From NCBI GenBank assembly GCA_964583765.1, contig CAZOWW010000043.1, positions 1-39,343 on the forward strand: a stretch of DNA of 39,343 nucleotides. Direction: 5' to 3'. Under the pieces are notes generated by a model. The model saw only the letters and a program-made list of their open reading frames with translations, was not told where the DNA came from and made no database searches. The DNA comes from CAZOWW01 sp964583765 (GTDB lineage Bacteria > Actinomycetota > Actinomycetes > Actinomycetales > Kineosporiaceae). The position numbers and the translations under genes were made by a program. This document shows, in pieces, positions 1-7,977 of this stretch (the stretch's first letter is position 1; each line of letters opens with the position of its first letter).

Positions 1-276
1 GTCGGTCCGCGCGTTCGGTTCGACGTCGGTCCGCGCGTCCGGCTCGGCGTCGGTCAGCGCGTCCGGCTCGGCGTCGGTCAGCGCGTTCGGTTCGGCGTCG
101 GTCAGCGCGTCCGGCTCGGCGTCGGTCCGCGCGTTCGGTTCGACGTCGGTCCGCGCGTCCGGCTCGGCGTCGGTCCGCGCGTTCGGTTCGACGTCGGTCC
201 GCGCGTCCGGTTCGACGTCGGTCAGCGCGTTCGACTCGGCGTCGGTCCGCGCGTTCGGTTCGACGTCGGTCCGCGC
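1..276. repeat. 24-bp tandem repeat, 11.5 units
   Basis: Eleven full 24-bp units and half of a twelfth run from the window edge, with units starting at 1, 25, 49 and so on to 265. Variation is confined to a few positions (CGC/AGC, TTC/TCC, GGT/GGC/GAC, ACG/GCG). In the frame of the downstream gene each unit encodes the octapeptide S-V-(R/S)-A-(F/S)-(G/D)-S-(T/A), with no stop codon. The left end of the array lies outside the window. Confidence 0.95.
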
Positions 277-757
277 GACGAAGTTCGTGGCCGTGCACAA
301 GCTCTCCACTCGAGCGACCGTGGACGGCGGAGTCGTCATCGACGTCACCAAACTCGATCTGACCGACACGGCCACCTGGCTCGAGTACTCCGGAGTCGAG
401 GTCGTGGACGGGCGGGTCACGTTCTACAAGGCCGTCGACAAGGACCTCAGGGCTGGTCTGCGCTACATCCCGACCGAGTACCAGATCGGCTCCGAGGTAG
501 TCGCTACCGACTGGCGACCGGACAAGGAATGCGGGCACGGGCTGCACTTCTCCCGCAGCCCCCACGAGACCCTCATGTACCACAGCCTCCCAGCGAGGTT
601 CCTCGAGGTCACGGTGCCCATCGACGACCTCGTCGTCCTCGGAGACAAGATCATCGACGACCTCGTCGTCCTCGGAGACAAGATCAAGGCCAAATCGTGC
701 CGGGTCGTGCGTGAGGTCGACATCCACTGCCGGCCGATCGAGAGCACCGCGAAGTGA
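2..757 (+). CDS. Phage octapeptide-repeat (beta-solenoid-like) protein, 5'-truncated
   Basis: The open frame runs uninterrupted from the window edge through the 24-bp repeats into a unique C-terminal domain. About 92 residues of S-V-x-A-x-G-S-x repeats are followed by about 160 unique residues. A GTG at 287 could start the unique part, but the repeat frame continues straight into it, so I place the true start left of the window. Regular 8-residue Ser/Gly/Ala repeats suggest a parallel beta-helix, and similar repeat-plus-cap proteins are known to me from actinophages, without a known function. The C-terminal part carries a perfect 11-residue duplication near its end. The stop overlaps the exonuclease GTG, so the gene belongs to the early operon. 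The role is unknown. Confidence 0.75.
   Translation, partial: SVRAFGSTSVRASGSASVSASGSASVSAFGSASVSASGSASVRAFGSTSVRASGSASVRAFGSTSVRASGSTSVSAFDSASVRAFGSTSVRATKFVAVHKLSTRATVDGGVVIDVTKLDLTDTATWLEYSGVEVVDGRVTFYKAVDKDLRAGLRYIPTEYQIGSEVVATDWRPDKECGHGLHFSRSPHETLMYHSLPARFLEVTVPIDDLVVLGDKIIDDLVVLGDKIKAKSCRVVREVDIHCRPIESTAK
620..685. repeat. Perfect 33-bp in-frame tandem duplication
   Basis: Two identical 33-bp copies (620-652 and 653-685) encode IDDLVVLGDKI twice in a row inside the octapeptide-repeat protein. The absence of any difference between copies suggests a recent slippage duplication. It preserves the frame. Confidence 0.95.
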
Positions 758-1929
758 CCGTGTCTGCTGGGGAGGCCCTCACCGGTAGCGACGTCACGCG
801 CGACCGGTGGGGGCGACCCCTCATCACACCCCCCGGCGGCGGAAAGCCCGTCGCCTACACCCGCGTCACCACGCTCGCGAAGACCCTCGAAGACCAGTCC
901 GCTCTCACTTCGTGGAAACAGCGCATGACGTTGGAGGGTGCGTCGCTGCGGCCGGACATCGTCACGTCCGCTGCGGCGCACCGGGGCGACAAGGCCCAGC
1001 TCAACAAGTTGTGCGAGCAGGCGATGGATGCCGCGCAGGCGGGCGCGAAGGCCACGATCGGCACGGCGCTCCACAAGATCCTGGAGAAGATCGACCTCGG
1101 CCAGGACCCCGGTCCGGTGCCCGAGCAGCATCACGCGGACATCCGCGCCTACCGGGAACTGATGGTCCGCACGAAGCTCCGGATCGTGGGGTGCGAGGTG
1201 TTCCTCGTGCTCGACGACCTCCAAGTCGCCGGGACGACCGACCGGATCCTCCAGGCAGAGGACGGGACGCTGATCATAGGTGACCTCAAGACCGGGTCCA
1301 TCGAGTACGGCGGCCTGTCGATCTCCTGCCAGCTCGCGTGCTACAGCAACGGCCTCGTCTACGACCCGGCCACCGGGCAGCGGCAGACCCTCGCCGAACG
1401 GTTCGGCGGGAAGGTCAACGAAGACCTCGGGTACGTAATCCACCTCCCCTCGGGCGAGGGCCGCGCGGAGCTCGTCGAGGCCGACCTCGCCCAGGGCTGG
1501 CAGGTCGCGTTCGGATCGCTGTCCGCGCGGGCGTGGCGGAAGGACTCGCGGAAGTGGTTGCAGTCGACCGGGTTGAAGGTGGATGCGAACGCGGTCCCGC
1601 AGGTCGAGACGCTGCCCCTGCCTGCCGCTGAGCCAGCCGGGTCGGCCATGCAGCCAGTTGGTGGGTCTCTGTCGCTGGCGATCCAGTACCGAAGTTCGCT
1701 CCGAGAGCTCAACGAGCTGTGGCGCGACTTCGGCGTCGAGGCGACCGACGCTGACAAGGCCGCCGCGAAGACCCGCCACAGCGAACTGTGCCAGGAACTG
1801 GCCGACCGGATCGCGTCCGTCCGGCATGACGACGAGCTCGTCGAGCTGTGGCAGGAGCACGGCGCGTGGATGCCGCCCGACCTGGTGGACCTCGTGAAGG
1901 CCCAGCACACCCTCATCAACGCAATCTGA
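754..1929 (+). CDS. PD-(D/E)XK exonuclease, RecB/Cas4-like phage recombination nuclease
   Basis: This 391-aa protein shows the nuclease signature in order: GTALHKILE with His at about 107, an acidic Glu in CEVF (about 148), GTTD (Asp about 163), GDLK (Asp177, Lys179) and the QxxxY motif QLACY (193-197). That pattern belongs to the RecB/lambda-exo/Cas4 superfamily, which resects DNA ends. In phages such enzymes supply 5'-3' resection for recombination and replication. The C-terminal 120 residues are a less conserved helical tail. The GTG start overlaps the preceding stop by 4 bp, and the next gene follows after 11 bp. A possible ssDNA-binding partner lies directly downstream. Substrate polarity cannot be read from sequence. 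Confidence 0.8.
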   Translation: MTVSAGEALTGSDVTRDRWGRPLITPPGGGKPVAYTRVTTLAKTLEDQSALTSWKQRMTLEGASLRPDIVTSAAAHRGDKAQLNKLCEQAMDAAQAGAKATIGTALHKILEKIDLGQDPGPVPEQHHADIRAYRELMVRTKLRIVGCEVFLVLDDLQVAGTTDRILQAEDGTLIIGDLKTGSIEYGGLSISCQLACYSNGLVYDPATGQRQTLAERFGGKVNEDLGYVIHLPSGEGRAELVEADLAQGWQVAFGSLSARAWRKDSRKWLQSTGLKVDANAVPQVETLPLPAAEPAGSAMQPVGGSLSLAIQYRSSLRELNELWRDFGVEATDADKAAAKTRHSELCQELADRIASVRHDDELVELWQEHGAWMPPDLVDLVKAQHTLINAI

Positions 1930-1940
1930 ACAGGAGACCC

Positions 1941-2531
1941 ATGAGCACGACTACGTCCGCCGGCGACATCCTCCTCGGCCGATCCGGCCCCCCCGCGATG
2001 AAGCTCGGGCCGAAGCATCAGCCACAGAACGAGTGGCGTGGCGGGACCATCGTCGACTGGCAGGTCAAGCAGGAACACGACCTGAAGTGGAACACCCTGA
2101 CCCGCAAGTACGAGGACGCCGGCCCGAAGAGCTACCCGTCCGGTGACCCGATCATGGGCGTGGCCGTGACCATCGCGACGAAGTTCTCGGAGTCCCCCGA
2201 CGACGACGGGCGCCGGGTCCTGTTCCTCGAGGGCCGCGGGCTGAAGGAAGCAGCCGGGCGGGCAATGTCCGCGGTCGGGATGCGGGACCTCCAGCGCGGC
2301 GCGGACATCATGGTCCGCTGGGTCGACCAGGAGGAAGTGGACGGCAACCCGTCGCTGACGAAGCGGACGGTGTGGGAGGTCGCGTTCCGGGCTCCCGCGT
2401 CCCCCGTCGCCCCCGCCCAGGCGCCCGCCCCGGCCCCGGCCGTACCGGCGGATCCGTGGGCCGCAGCGCCCCAGGCCGCTCCCGCCCCTCAGGCTGCTCC
2501 GCCGGCCGGTTCCCCGCCCCTTCCCTGGTAA
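1941..2531 (+). CDS. Phage protein of unknown function, possible ssDNA-binding partner of the exonuclease
   Basis: The start is ATG 1941 with AGGAG seven bases upstream. An in-frame extension to 1848 would overlap the exonuclease heavily and has no such site. The 196-aa product has a compact N-terminal domain of about 145 residues, rich in beta-prone stretches (GTIVDWQVKQEHDLKWNTL, IMGVAVTIATKF, TKRTVWEVAFRAP). A 50-residue Pro/Ala linker leads to a short C-terminal tip, PPLPW. A folded domain plus disordered linker and fixed tip resembles SSB architecture, and the gene follows an exonuclease, but the usual acidic SSB tip is absent. The ssDNA-binding role is inference from layout and context only. 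Confidence 0.65.
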   Translation: MSTTTSAGDILLGRSGPPAMKLGPKHQPQNEWRGGTIVDWQVKQEHDLKWNTLTRKYEDAGPKSYPSGDPIMGVAVTIATKFSESPDDDGRRVLFLEGRGLKEAAGRAMSAVGMRDLQRGADIMVRWVDQEEVDGNPSLTKRTVWEVAFRAPASPVAPAQAPAPAPAVPADPWAAAPQAAPAPQAAPPAGSPPLPW

Positions 2532-2543
2532 CCCGGCCACCTT

Positions 2544-2594
2544 GCGGGGACGCCGCAGCGCCACACCTCCTGCATGAGGTGGCGGCGTCCCCGC
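2544..2594 (+). terminator. Long stem-loop, candidate terminator or attenuator
   Basis: Outer arms GCGGGGACGCCGC (2544-2556) and its exact complement (2582-2594) enclose a second pairing of CCACACCTC with GAGGTGG around a CTGCAT loop. There is no T-tract. It fills the 85-bp gap before the next start codon. Confidence 0.6.
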
Positions 2595-2616
2595 GCCCGA
2601 CGACGGAGACGACACC

Positions 2617-3144
2617 GTGTACGAGACCCTCGAAGACGCCAACCAGGCCCTCACCCAGATCGCCGCGCTGATCCCCGGCTGCCAGAAACCGGAAGCCGCG
2701 GACGGCTGGGACCTGTGCGGGCACGCCGACCCGTGGCCCTGCCGGCAGACCCTCGCGCACTGGCTCGCGACCGGCAACGACCCGGCCGCGACCCTCGCCG
2801 AAGCCGTCTACATCCCCGCCGGCGCGAAGCTCGCCGACATCTCCCAACGCATCGACCAGGAACCCGGACTCGGCGGCCCGCGCCCCAGGGCCCGGATCAC
2901 CGCCCCCGGGGTCCGTCTCGGGGATGCGCTCACCACGCTCGGCCAGCACTTCCTCGACGACTCCGACCCGGACGTCGTGGTGACCGGGCTGCTGGCCTAC
3001 GCGGTCGCCGCGCTTACCGCGGTCGAGCACCTAACCGGCGGCCAGGGCGGGTCGCTCGCCCTGTTGTTGGCGCAGATCGACGTCGAGCACGCCACCACCG
3101 AATCCACCTGCCACGGCGACTGCGCCAGAGAGGACACCGCCTGA
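2617..3144 (+). CDS. Phage protein of unknown function (175 aa)
   Basis: The GTG start has GGAG about 8 bp upstream, and the stop overlaps the clamp gene in ATGA. The product is mostly helical, with several Cys residues near the N-terminus (GCQKPEAADGWDLCGHADPWPC) and two near the C-terminus (STCHGDC) that could bind a metal. I recognise no family. Its place between the possible ssDNA-binding protein and the sliding-clamp gene suggests an accessory replication role. It is a credible gene because of its codon use, ribosome site and translational coupling. Confidence 0.6.
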   Translation: MYETLEDANQALTQIAALIPGCQKPEAADGWDLCGHADPWPCRQTLAHWLATGNDPAATLAEAVYIPAGAKLADISQRIDQEPGLGGPRPRARITAPGVRLGDALTTLGQHFLDDSDPDVVVTGLLAYAVAALTAVEHLTGGQGGSLALLLAQIDVEHATTESTCHGDCAREDTA

Positions 3145-3881
3145 TGACCGCTGTACTCGACGAGGAACCCGCCGACCTCGGCGCCATCCGAACCGAGATC
3201 ACCGTCGACGTCACCGACCTCCGCCGTGCGCTCAGGTCCGTGCTCGTCCACGCGTCGACCGACAAGGAAGAGACGATCTGCGGGATCGTCCGCCTCGTCA
3301 TCCAACGCGACCAGACCATCGTCTGCGCGACCAACCGGTACACCATCGGCCTCGCCTCCGTGTCCAACTGGTCGAACACCTACAACGACCATGGCGTCAT
3401 CGTCGATCTCGCCCTCACCCAGGTCGCCGAGATCCTCGCCCTGTTCAAAGCGCCCAAGAACGACGAGGACGAGACGACCCTCACCGTCCGCGTCACCGAC
3501 CGGTACCTGTTGATCACCGACACCTCGGGGCTGTTCCCGGGGAAGTCGATGACCTGGCCAAGGATCACCGTCAACGACAACTACCCCGACGTCCTCAAGC
3601 TCATGGGCGGTGTCCTGGCCGCGGCCGGCACCGGGCGCGCAACGCGCATGCACACGCAGGGCAAGTACCTGGCGCTGTTCAAGGTCGCCGCGGTCGAGTA
3701 CCGCGAGGTGATCCTGATCGAGCCGACCAGGAACGACGCCGGCGCGCTGGCCATCTCCATCGGCGACTCGTTCGCGGGTGCCCTCATGCCTGTGCGGACC
3801 AGCGAGGAAACCGACTCTGCGGAGCGCACCGCGTGTGCCGGGTGGCTCACGGCTCTCGGGATCACTGACCCAGACGACTGA
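3144..3881 (+). CDS. DnaN-like sliding clamp of phage type
   Basis: This 245-aa protein has the repeating beta-alpha-beta texture of clamp domains: ITVDVTDLRRALRSVLVHA at the N-terminus, VIVDLALTQVAEILALF in the middle and a C-terminal SFAGALMPVR, which resembles the 'MPVR/MPMR' tail of bacterial beta clamps. At 245 aa it is shorter than cellular DnaN (about 370 aa, three domains), so it would be a two-domain or divergent clamp. Actinophages often carry such short DnaN-like proteins. The start ATG overlaps the previous stop. With the downstream prim-pol/AAA protein it suggests a phage-controlled replisome. The assignment rests on pattern and context. Confidence 0.6.
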   Translation: MTAVLDEEPADLGAIRTEITVDVTDLRRALRSVLVHASTDKEETICGIVRLVIQRDQTIVCATNRYTIGLASVSNWSNTYNDHGVIVDLALTQVAEILALFKAPKNDEDETTLTVRVTDRYLLITDTSGLFPGKSMTWPRITVNDNYPDVLKLMGGVLAAAGTGRATRMHTQGKYLALFKVAAVEYREVILIEPTRNDAGALAISIGDSFAGALMPVRTSEETDSAERTACAGWLTALGITDPDD

Positions 3882-3928
3882 TCCACCCAGCGCGTCCAGG
3901 CCGAGACCCCGCCTACTCGGAGACCGTG

Positions 3929-4081
3929 ATGCCCACCTTCACCGACCTGTTCTGCGGAGCAGGGGGAGCAAGCCAAGGCCTCCGAGAGGCAGGGTTCGAG
4001 ATACGCGTCGTGCACGGGAACGCGGTCAGCGTGAACGTCGCACGGTGGCTCGGCCGCGCGGTCGCGGGATCCCTGTCGTGA
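3929..4081 (+). pseudogene. Internally deleted DNA (cytosine-5) methyltransferase, 50-aa remnant
   Basis: The start is ATG 3929, with GGAG 7 bp upstream. The first 24 residues are the N-terminus of a C5-cytosine methyltransferase (TDLFCGAGGASQGLREAGFE, motif I for AdoMet). Without a break the frame then reads HGNAVSVNVARWLGRAV, which is motif X from the C-terminus of the same family. Everything between is missing, including the catalytic PC motif, ENV, QRR and the target-recognition domain. The stop overlaps the next methyltransferase gene in GTGA. It cannot methylate DNA alone. It may be a decaying remnant or a retained leader that couples translation. Confidence 0.8.
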
Positions 4082-4737
4082 CCGACCCGTACTACGCCGA
4101 CGACTCGGTGACCCTCTGGCACGCCGACCTCCGCGACAACACCATCTGGGCCACGGTCGACGTCCTCGTCGTCGACCCCCCGTACGGCATCGGCTACCAG
4201 TCCAAGTCCCGCTCCACCCGATCCCCCCGCATCCAGGGCGACCGGTCGGCCCAGCTCCGCGACACCATCACCACCCTCTGGGGCCCAGACCGACCCGCGA
4301 TCGTCTTCGGCCACTGGCGCACACCAGCACCCGCAGGTGAACGGCAGCGCCTCATCTGGTGGAAGCAAGCCCTCAACGGCGGCCGCGGCGACCTGGCGAT
4401 GCCCTGGGGAACCAGCCACGAGGACATCCACGTCCTCGGCCGCAACTGGCCGCCCGCCTCCACCCGGCACGGGTCCGTCATCACCACCACCGCGGGCATG
4501 GGCGGAACACACGGCGTCGTCAACACATCCGGCCACCCAACCGCCAAACCAGTCCCGCTCCTCGAACGCCTCATCGCCGCCTGCCCCCCCGGGACCATCG
4601 CCGACCCCTGCGCCGGGTCCGGGACCACGCTGATCGCCGCCCGTAACCTCGGCCGCCACGCGGTCGGTGTCGAGATCGACGAGCGTTGGTGTGAGCTGGC
4701 GGCCCGGAGGCTCGCGCAAGGGGCGCTGGCACTGTGA
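4078..4737 (+). CDS. Beta-class DNA methyltransferase (N6-adenine or N4-cytosine)
   Basis: This 219-aa enzyme has catalytic motif IV DPPYGIGY near residues 33-40 and AdoMet motif I DPCAGSGTT near 176-184. The order IV before I defines the beta class. DPPY is more often adenine-specific and SPPY cytosine-specific, so N6-adenine is favoured. No restriction endonuclease partner is visible, so it is probably an orphan phage enzyme protecting phage DNA or tuning expression. The GTG start overlaps the stop of the C5-methyltransferase remnant, and its own stop overlaps the replicase start, so it is fully embedded in the early operon. The target sequence is not predictable. Confidence 0.85.
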   Translation: MTDPYYADDSVTLWHADLRDNTIWATVDVLVVDPPYGIGYQSKSRSTRSPRIQGDRSAQLRDTITTLWGPDRPAIVFGHWRTPAPAGERQRLIWWKQALNGGRGDLAMPWGTSHEDIHVLGRNWPPASTRHGSVITTTAGMGGTHGVVNTSGHPTAKPVPLLERLIAACPPGTIADPCAGSGTTLIAARNLGRHAVGVEIDERWCELAARRLAQGALAL

Positions 4738-6899
4738 CCGCCCCGTACGCCGACGCCGCATGGGAGTACCGCCGGGCAGGCTGGTCACCGATCCCGCTCC
4801 CGCCCAGGGCGAAGACCGAACCGCCGAAGGGCTGGACTGGGGCCGCGGCACCGTACCCGTCGGGCGCGGACATCCAGGCCTGGATCGAAGAACGCCCCGA
4901 CTCCAACGTGTGCCTGCGCCTACCGGCCGACATCCTCGGAATCGACGTCGACAACTACGGCGCCAAGCGCGGCGGCGAAACCCTCCACAACCTCGTACGC
5001 CGGTACGGTCCGCTCCCGCCTACCTGGCGATCGACAAGCCGTGGCACCGACGGCGTGAGCGGGATCTACTTCTTCCGCGTGCCCGAGGGACTGCTGTGGC
5101 CGAACGTCGCCGGTCCGGACATCGAGATCATCCGCAAGGGCCACCGGTACGCCGTCGTCTGGCCCTCAATCCACCCGGACACCGGCGGCACCTACCAGTG
5201 GTACGACCACACCGACGGCCTTGTCCTGCCCCCAGCCGTCGACGACCTACCCGACCTGACCGACACGTGGATCGGTGGCCTCACCGGCGGCCAGCTCGCC
5301 GAAGACACACCCCGCGCGAACCTCGACACAGCACAGGTCACCGAGTGGCTCTCCGCCGGTGACGGCGCGCCCTGCCAGGCCATGGCCGCGGTCATCGCGA
5401 CCGCCCGGGAACGCCTCGAGGGACACGAGCGTGCCCGCCACGAGGTGGCCCTCGCAGCCACTGCGCGCGCGGTGCGCCTCCACGGCCAGGGCCACCCGGG
5501 TGCCGTCACCGTCCTGGCACAGCTCCGCGGCGAGTGGCTCCGGGCCCTCGGCGCCGACCGGTCGACGCGTGACGCGGACTCGGAGTGGGTTCGGCTACTC
5601 GCCGGCGCTGTTCGGATCGCCGCAGCCGAACATCCCACCCGCGACCAGGTCGACCCCTGCGCGTGGGAACAGGCACTGACCGCCGCGCCAACGCCGCCGG
5701 CCTCAGGAGACCCACCGGCGCCCCAGCAAGACACCAGCGACGCCCAGGCCACACCCGTGCCGGGTGGGCCGCCGTGGGCGCTTCAGGACGCCCAGGCAGC
5801 ACCCACCACGGACCCCGGCGAGGACACCGCCGCGGCCACTCCGACGTGGCGCCCGGCCGCCCTCGCTCCGTTCCTGACCGGACGGGCCACGGTCGCGACC
5901 CCGACGCTCATGCCCCGCACCGACGGCATCTGCCTGCTCTACCCGGGCCTCACACACTCCCTCCACGGCGAGTCCGAGTCCGGCAAGTCGTGGATCGCGC
6001 AACACGAGACCGCCCGACTCCTCAAGGACCGCCGGCACTGCCTCTATCTCGACTTCGAGTCCGACCCCGCGTCGATCGTCGACCGGATGCTCACCCTCGG
6101 CGTCCCGCCCGCCAACGTCGTCGCCTACCTCGTCTACTCGCGGCCCGAGACGGCACCCAAGACCCCCGCCGAGCTCGACGCGTTCCGCGCGCTCCTGACC
6201 GGCAGGTACACCCTCGCCGTGATCGACGGCGTCACCAACTCCATGAGCATCTTCGGACACAGCATCAACGACAATGACGACATCGCCACCTGGCAACGCA
6301 TTCTCCCTGACCAGATCGCCCGCAGGACCGGTGCCGCAGTACTCGCCATCGACCACGTCGTCAAAGACACCGAAACACGCGGAAGATTCGCCATCGGCGG
6401 GCAAGCGAAAATGGCTGGGATAACCGGCGCCGCATACACCGTCGACGTCAAAGAAGTACTCGGGAAAGGCCTCCGAGGCGAACTATCAATACGCGTCGGA
6501 AAAGACCGGCCCGGCGGTGTCAGAGGACACGCAGGACCCGCACGTAAATCAGACCGCACACAGGAGATCGCCCGATTCATCTTCGACTCAACAGGTGACC
6601 GTCCCGTCGCGGAAATCACCCCACCAGTCATCGTCGAAGACGACGGGAAAGGCGGGAACGGGTTCATGCCGACGCAGCTCATGGAGCGCATGTCGGTGTT
6701 CATCGAGGCGCACCCTGGCGTGACGCGCACTGCTGCGGTCAACGCGGTCAACGGGCGTCGTGAGTGGCGTGCGCGGGCGCTGGAGGAGCTCATCGAGTGC
6801 GGGTCGGTCCGGGTCGAGCGAACCGGCAACGGGCACTGGCACTACAGCGTCTGGCCGTTCCGCGAGGACAGGACAGCAGGAGACGTACTACGTGAATAG
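4734..6899 (+). CDS. Bifunctional primase-polymerase / AAA replicative helicase
   Basis: This 721-aa protein combines two modules. Residues 1 to about 170 form a prim-pol domain: acidic pair GIDVD (71-73), a third acidic residue in PDIEI (about 130) and RYAVVWPSIHPDTGGTYQW (138-156). After a helical and Pro/Ala-rich linker, a RecA-like ATPase starts with Walker A GESESGKS near 411-418. It continues with LYLDFES and Walker B LAVIDG, then DHVVKD, a pattern typical of RepA/DnaB-like hexameric helicases. The C-terminus (about 640-705) looks like a winged-helix DNA-binding tail. Such fusions initiate and drive phage or plasmid replication. GTG 4734 overlaps the methyltransferase stop by 4 bp. Confidence 0.85.
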   Translation: MTAPYADAAWEYRRAGWSPIPLPPRAKTEPPKGWTGAAAPYPSGADIQAWIEERPDSNVCLRLPADILGIDVDNYGAKRGGETLHNLVRRYGPLPPTWRSTSRGTDGVSGIYFFRVPEGLLWPNVAGPDIEIIRKGHRYAVVWPSIHPDTGGTYQWYDHTDGLVLPPAVDDLPDLTDTWIGGLTGGQLAEDTPRANLDTAQVTEWLSAGDGAPCQAMAAVIATARERLEGHERARHEVALAATARAVRLHGQGHPGAVTVLAQLRGEWLRALGADRSTRDADSEWVRLLAGAVRIAAAEHPTRDQVDPCAWEQALTAAPTPPASGDPPAPQQDTSDAQATPVPGGPPWALQDAQAAPTTDPGEDTAAATPTWRPAALAPFLTGRATVATPTLMPRTDGICLLYPGLTHSLHGESESGKSWIAQHETARLLKDRRHCLYLDFESDPASIVDRMLTLGVPPANVVAYLVYSRPETAPKTPAELDAFRALLTGRYTLAVIDGVTNSMSIFGHSINDNDDIATWQRILPDQIARRTGAAVLAIDHVVKDTETRGRFAIGGQAKMAGITGAAYTVDVKEVLGKGLRGELSIRVGKDRPGGVRGHAGPARKSDRTQEIARFIFDSTGDRPVAEITPPVIVEDDGKGGNGFMPTQLMERMSVFIEAHPGVTRTAAVNAVNGRREWRARALEELIECGSVRVERTGNGHWHYSVWPFREDRTAGDVLRE

Positions 6900-6973
6900 A
6901 TCGAAAGTGGGAGGCCCCGGAGGCCCAAGGACACCCCGGACAGGCCCCGGGCCTACCGGGTCTCCCTGAGCTG

Positions 6974-7014
6974 AGTAGGCCCCAGCACCGCCCCCCTACG
7001 GGGCGGGGCCTACT
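6974..7014 (+). terminator. Stem-loop downstream of the replicase gene
   Basis: The perfect arms AGTAGGCCCC (6974-6983) and GGGGCCTACT (7005-7014) enclose a further G/C-rich pairing around CTAC. There is no T-run. It lies in the 195-bp gap after the early operon, so it is a plausible transcription end. I see no gene in the gap. Confidence 0.65.
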
Positions 7015-7094
7015 CGCCCGGGACCCACCGCGAGAACGAACCATCACAACCAAGGAAGCCCCACCACACCCACCAACGAAACGGACACAACGAC

Positions 7095-7508
7095 ATGCCC
7101 GCGCTCCCCGCCCACGTCCTACTCCACATCGCCACCACCACCGGCATCGACCACCGCACCGCCAACCGCAACATCCGCAACAGCACCTGCCCCCGCTGCC
7201 GACGCACAACACTCCGCGCACTCGACGACGACATCTGCGCCGCCGACGTCCGCGCAGACCCAATCCCCCTCACACCCCTCGGCGAAACCCTCGCCCACCA
7301 ACAACACATCCCCACGTACCTCGTCCACCTCACCGGACAGAAACTCCAACTCGAAAACCGACACACACCAACACTCCCACGCCCACCCGGAACAGACGTC
7401 ATCCCCGAACACCGCTGCAACAACACCTGGCCCTACCGCGTCACACACACCGAATCACAACTCCCGAAACCCGCCACCCACACCACACCCACCGACCCAC
7501 CATTCTGA
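7095..7508 (+). CDS. Phage protein with a CxxC pair, function unknown
   Basis: This 137-aa protein contains CPRCRR in its first third and single Cys residues later, which might form part of a zinc site. The C-terminus is Pro/Thr-rich and looks disordered. It starts at the first ATG after the post-replicase gap, without a clear ribosome site, and precedes a resolvase-like gene by 13 bp. Codon use matches its neighbours. I recognise no family. Confidence 0.5.
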   Translation: MPALPAHVLLHIATTTGIDHRTANRNIRNSTCPRCRRTTLRALDDDICAADVRADPIPLTPLGETLAHQQHIPTYLVHLTGQKLQLENRHTPTLPRPPGTDVIPEHRCNNTWPYRVTHTESQLPKPATHTTPTDPPF

Positions 7509-7521
7509 ACTGGAGCGCCGC

Positions 7522-7977
7522 ATGGTCAACCGCCCCAAGCGCATCGGCACCGCCGGAGAAACCGGCGTCGTCCGCGCACTACGCGCAGGAGGATTCCCCC
7601 ACGCCGAACGCCCAGCCCTCCACGGAATCAACGATATCGGCGACATCACCGGAACCCCAGGAATCGCCTGGGAAATCAAGACCGGCCAGACCGCCAAAGA
7701 CGCCAGCCCAACCCAGATCGAAACCTGGGCAACCGAAGCAACACGCGAAGCCGTTAACGCCCACGCCGACCTGTGGGTACTCGTCGTACAGCGCCGAGGG
7801 TTCGCGCCCTCCCGCGCCGCCAACTGGCGCGCCATCACCACCAGCCACCACTGGGCCACCCTCACCGGCGCCCCCACACCAGCCGTCCCCCACGCGCTCA
7901 TCGAGACCCATCTCGCGCACCTCCTCGTGCAGCTACGAGCAGCCGGCCACGGCACACCCCTCGAGGCCACCCGATGA
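7522..7977 (+). CDS. PD-(D/E)XK nuclease, Holliday-junction-resolvase-like
   Basis: This 151-aa protein carries a compact nuclease core: an early Glu in AGETG (about 13), then DIGDITG (Asp41), and AWEIKT with Glu51 and Lys53. The spacing and small size fit the archaeal-Hjc/VRR-NUC type of phage resolvase, which cuts branched DNA before packaging. A GGAG site precedes ATG 7522, and the stop overlaps the next ATG by 4 bp. Its position before the HNH and terminase genes supports a role in processing replication intermediates. A restriction-like or single-strand nuclease is the alternative. Confidence 0.7.
   Translation: MVNRPKRIGTAGETGVVRALRAGGFPHAERPALHGINDIGDITGTPGIAWEIKTGQTAKDASPTQIETWATEATREAVNAHADLWVLVVQRRGFAPSRAANWRAITTSHHWATLTGAPTPAVPHALIETHLAHLLVQLRAAGHGTPLEATR

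Noticed and set aside
1..276. Possible CRISPR array or noncoding satellite
   Set aside because: Repeats are directly contiguous with no spacers, and the tract is an open frame fused to a downstream domain.
463..1908. Long minus-strand open frame opposite the exonuclease gene
   Set aside because: Antisense shadow of high-GC coding DNA; the + strand has complete nuclease motifs and coupled neighbours.
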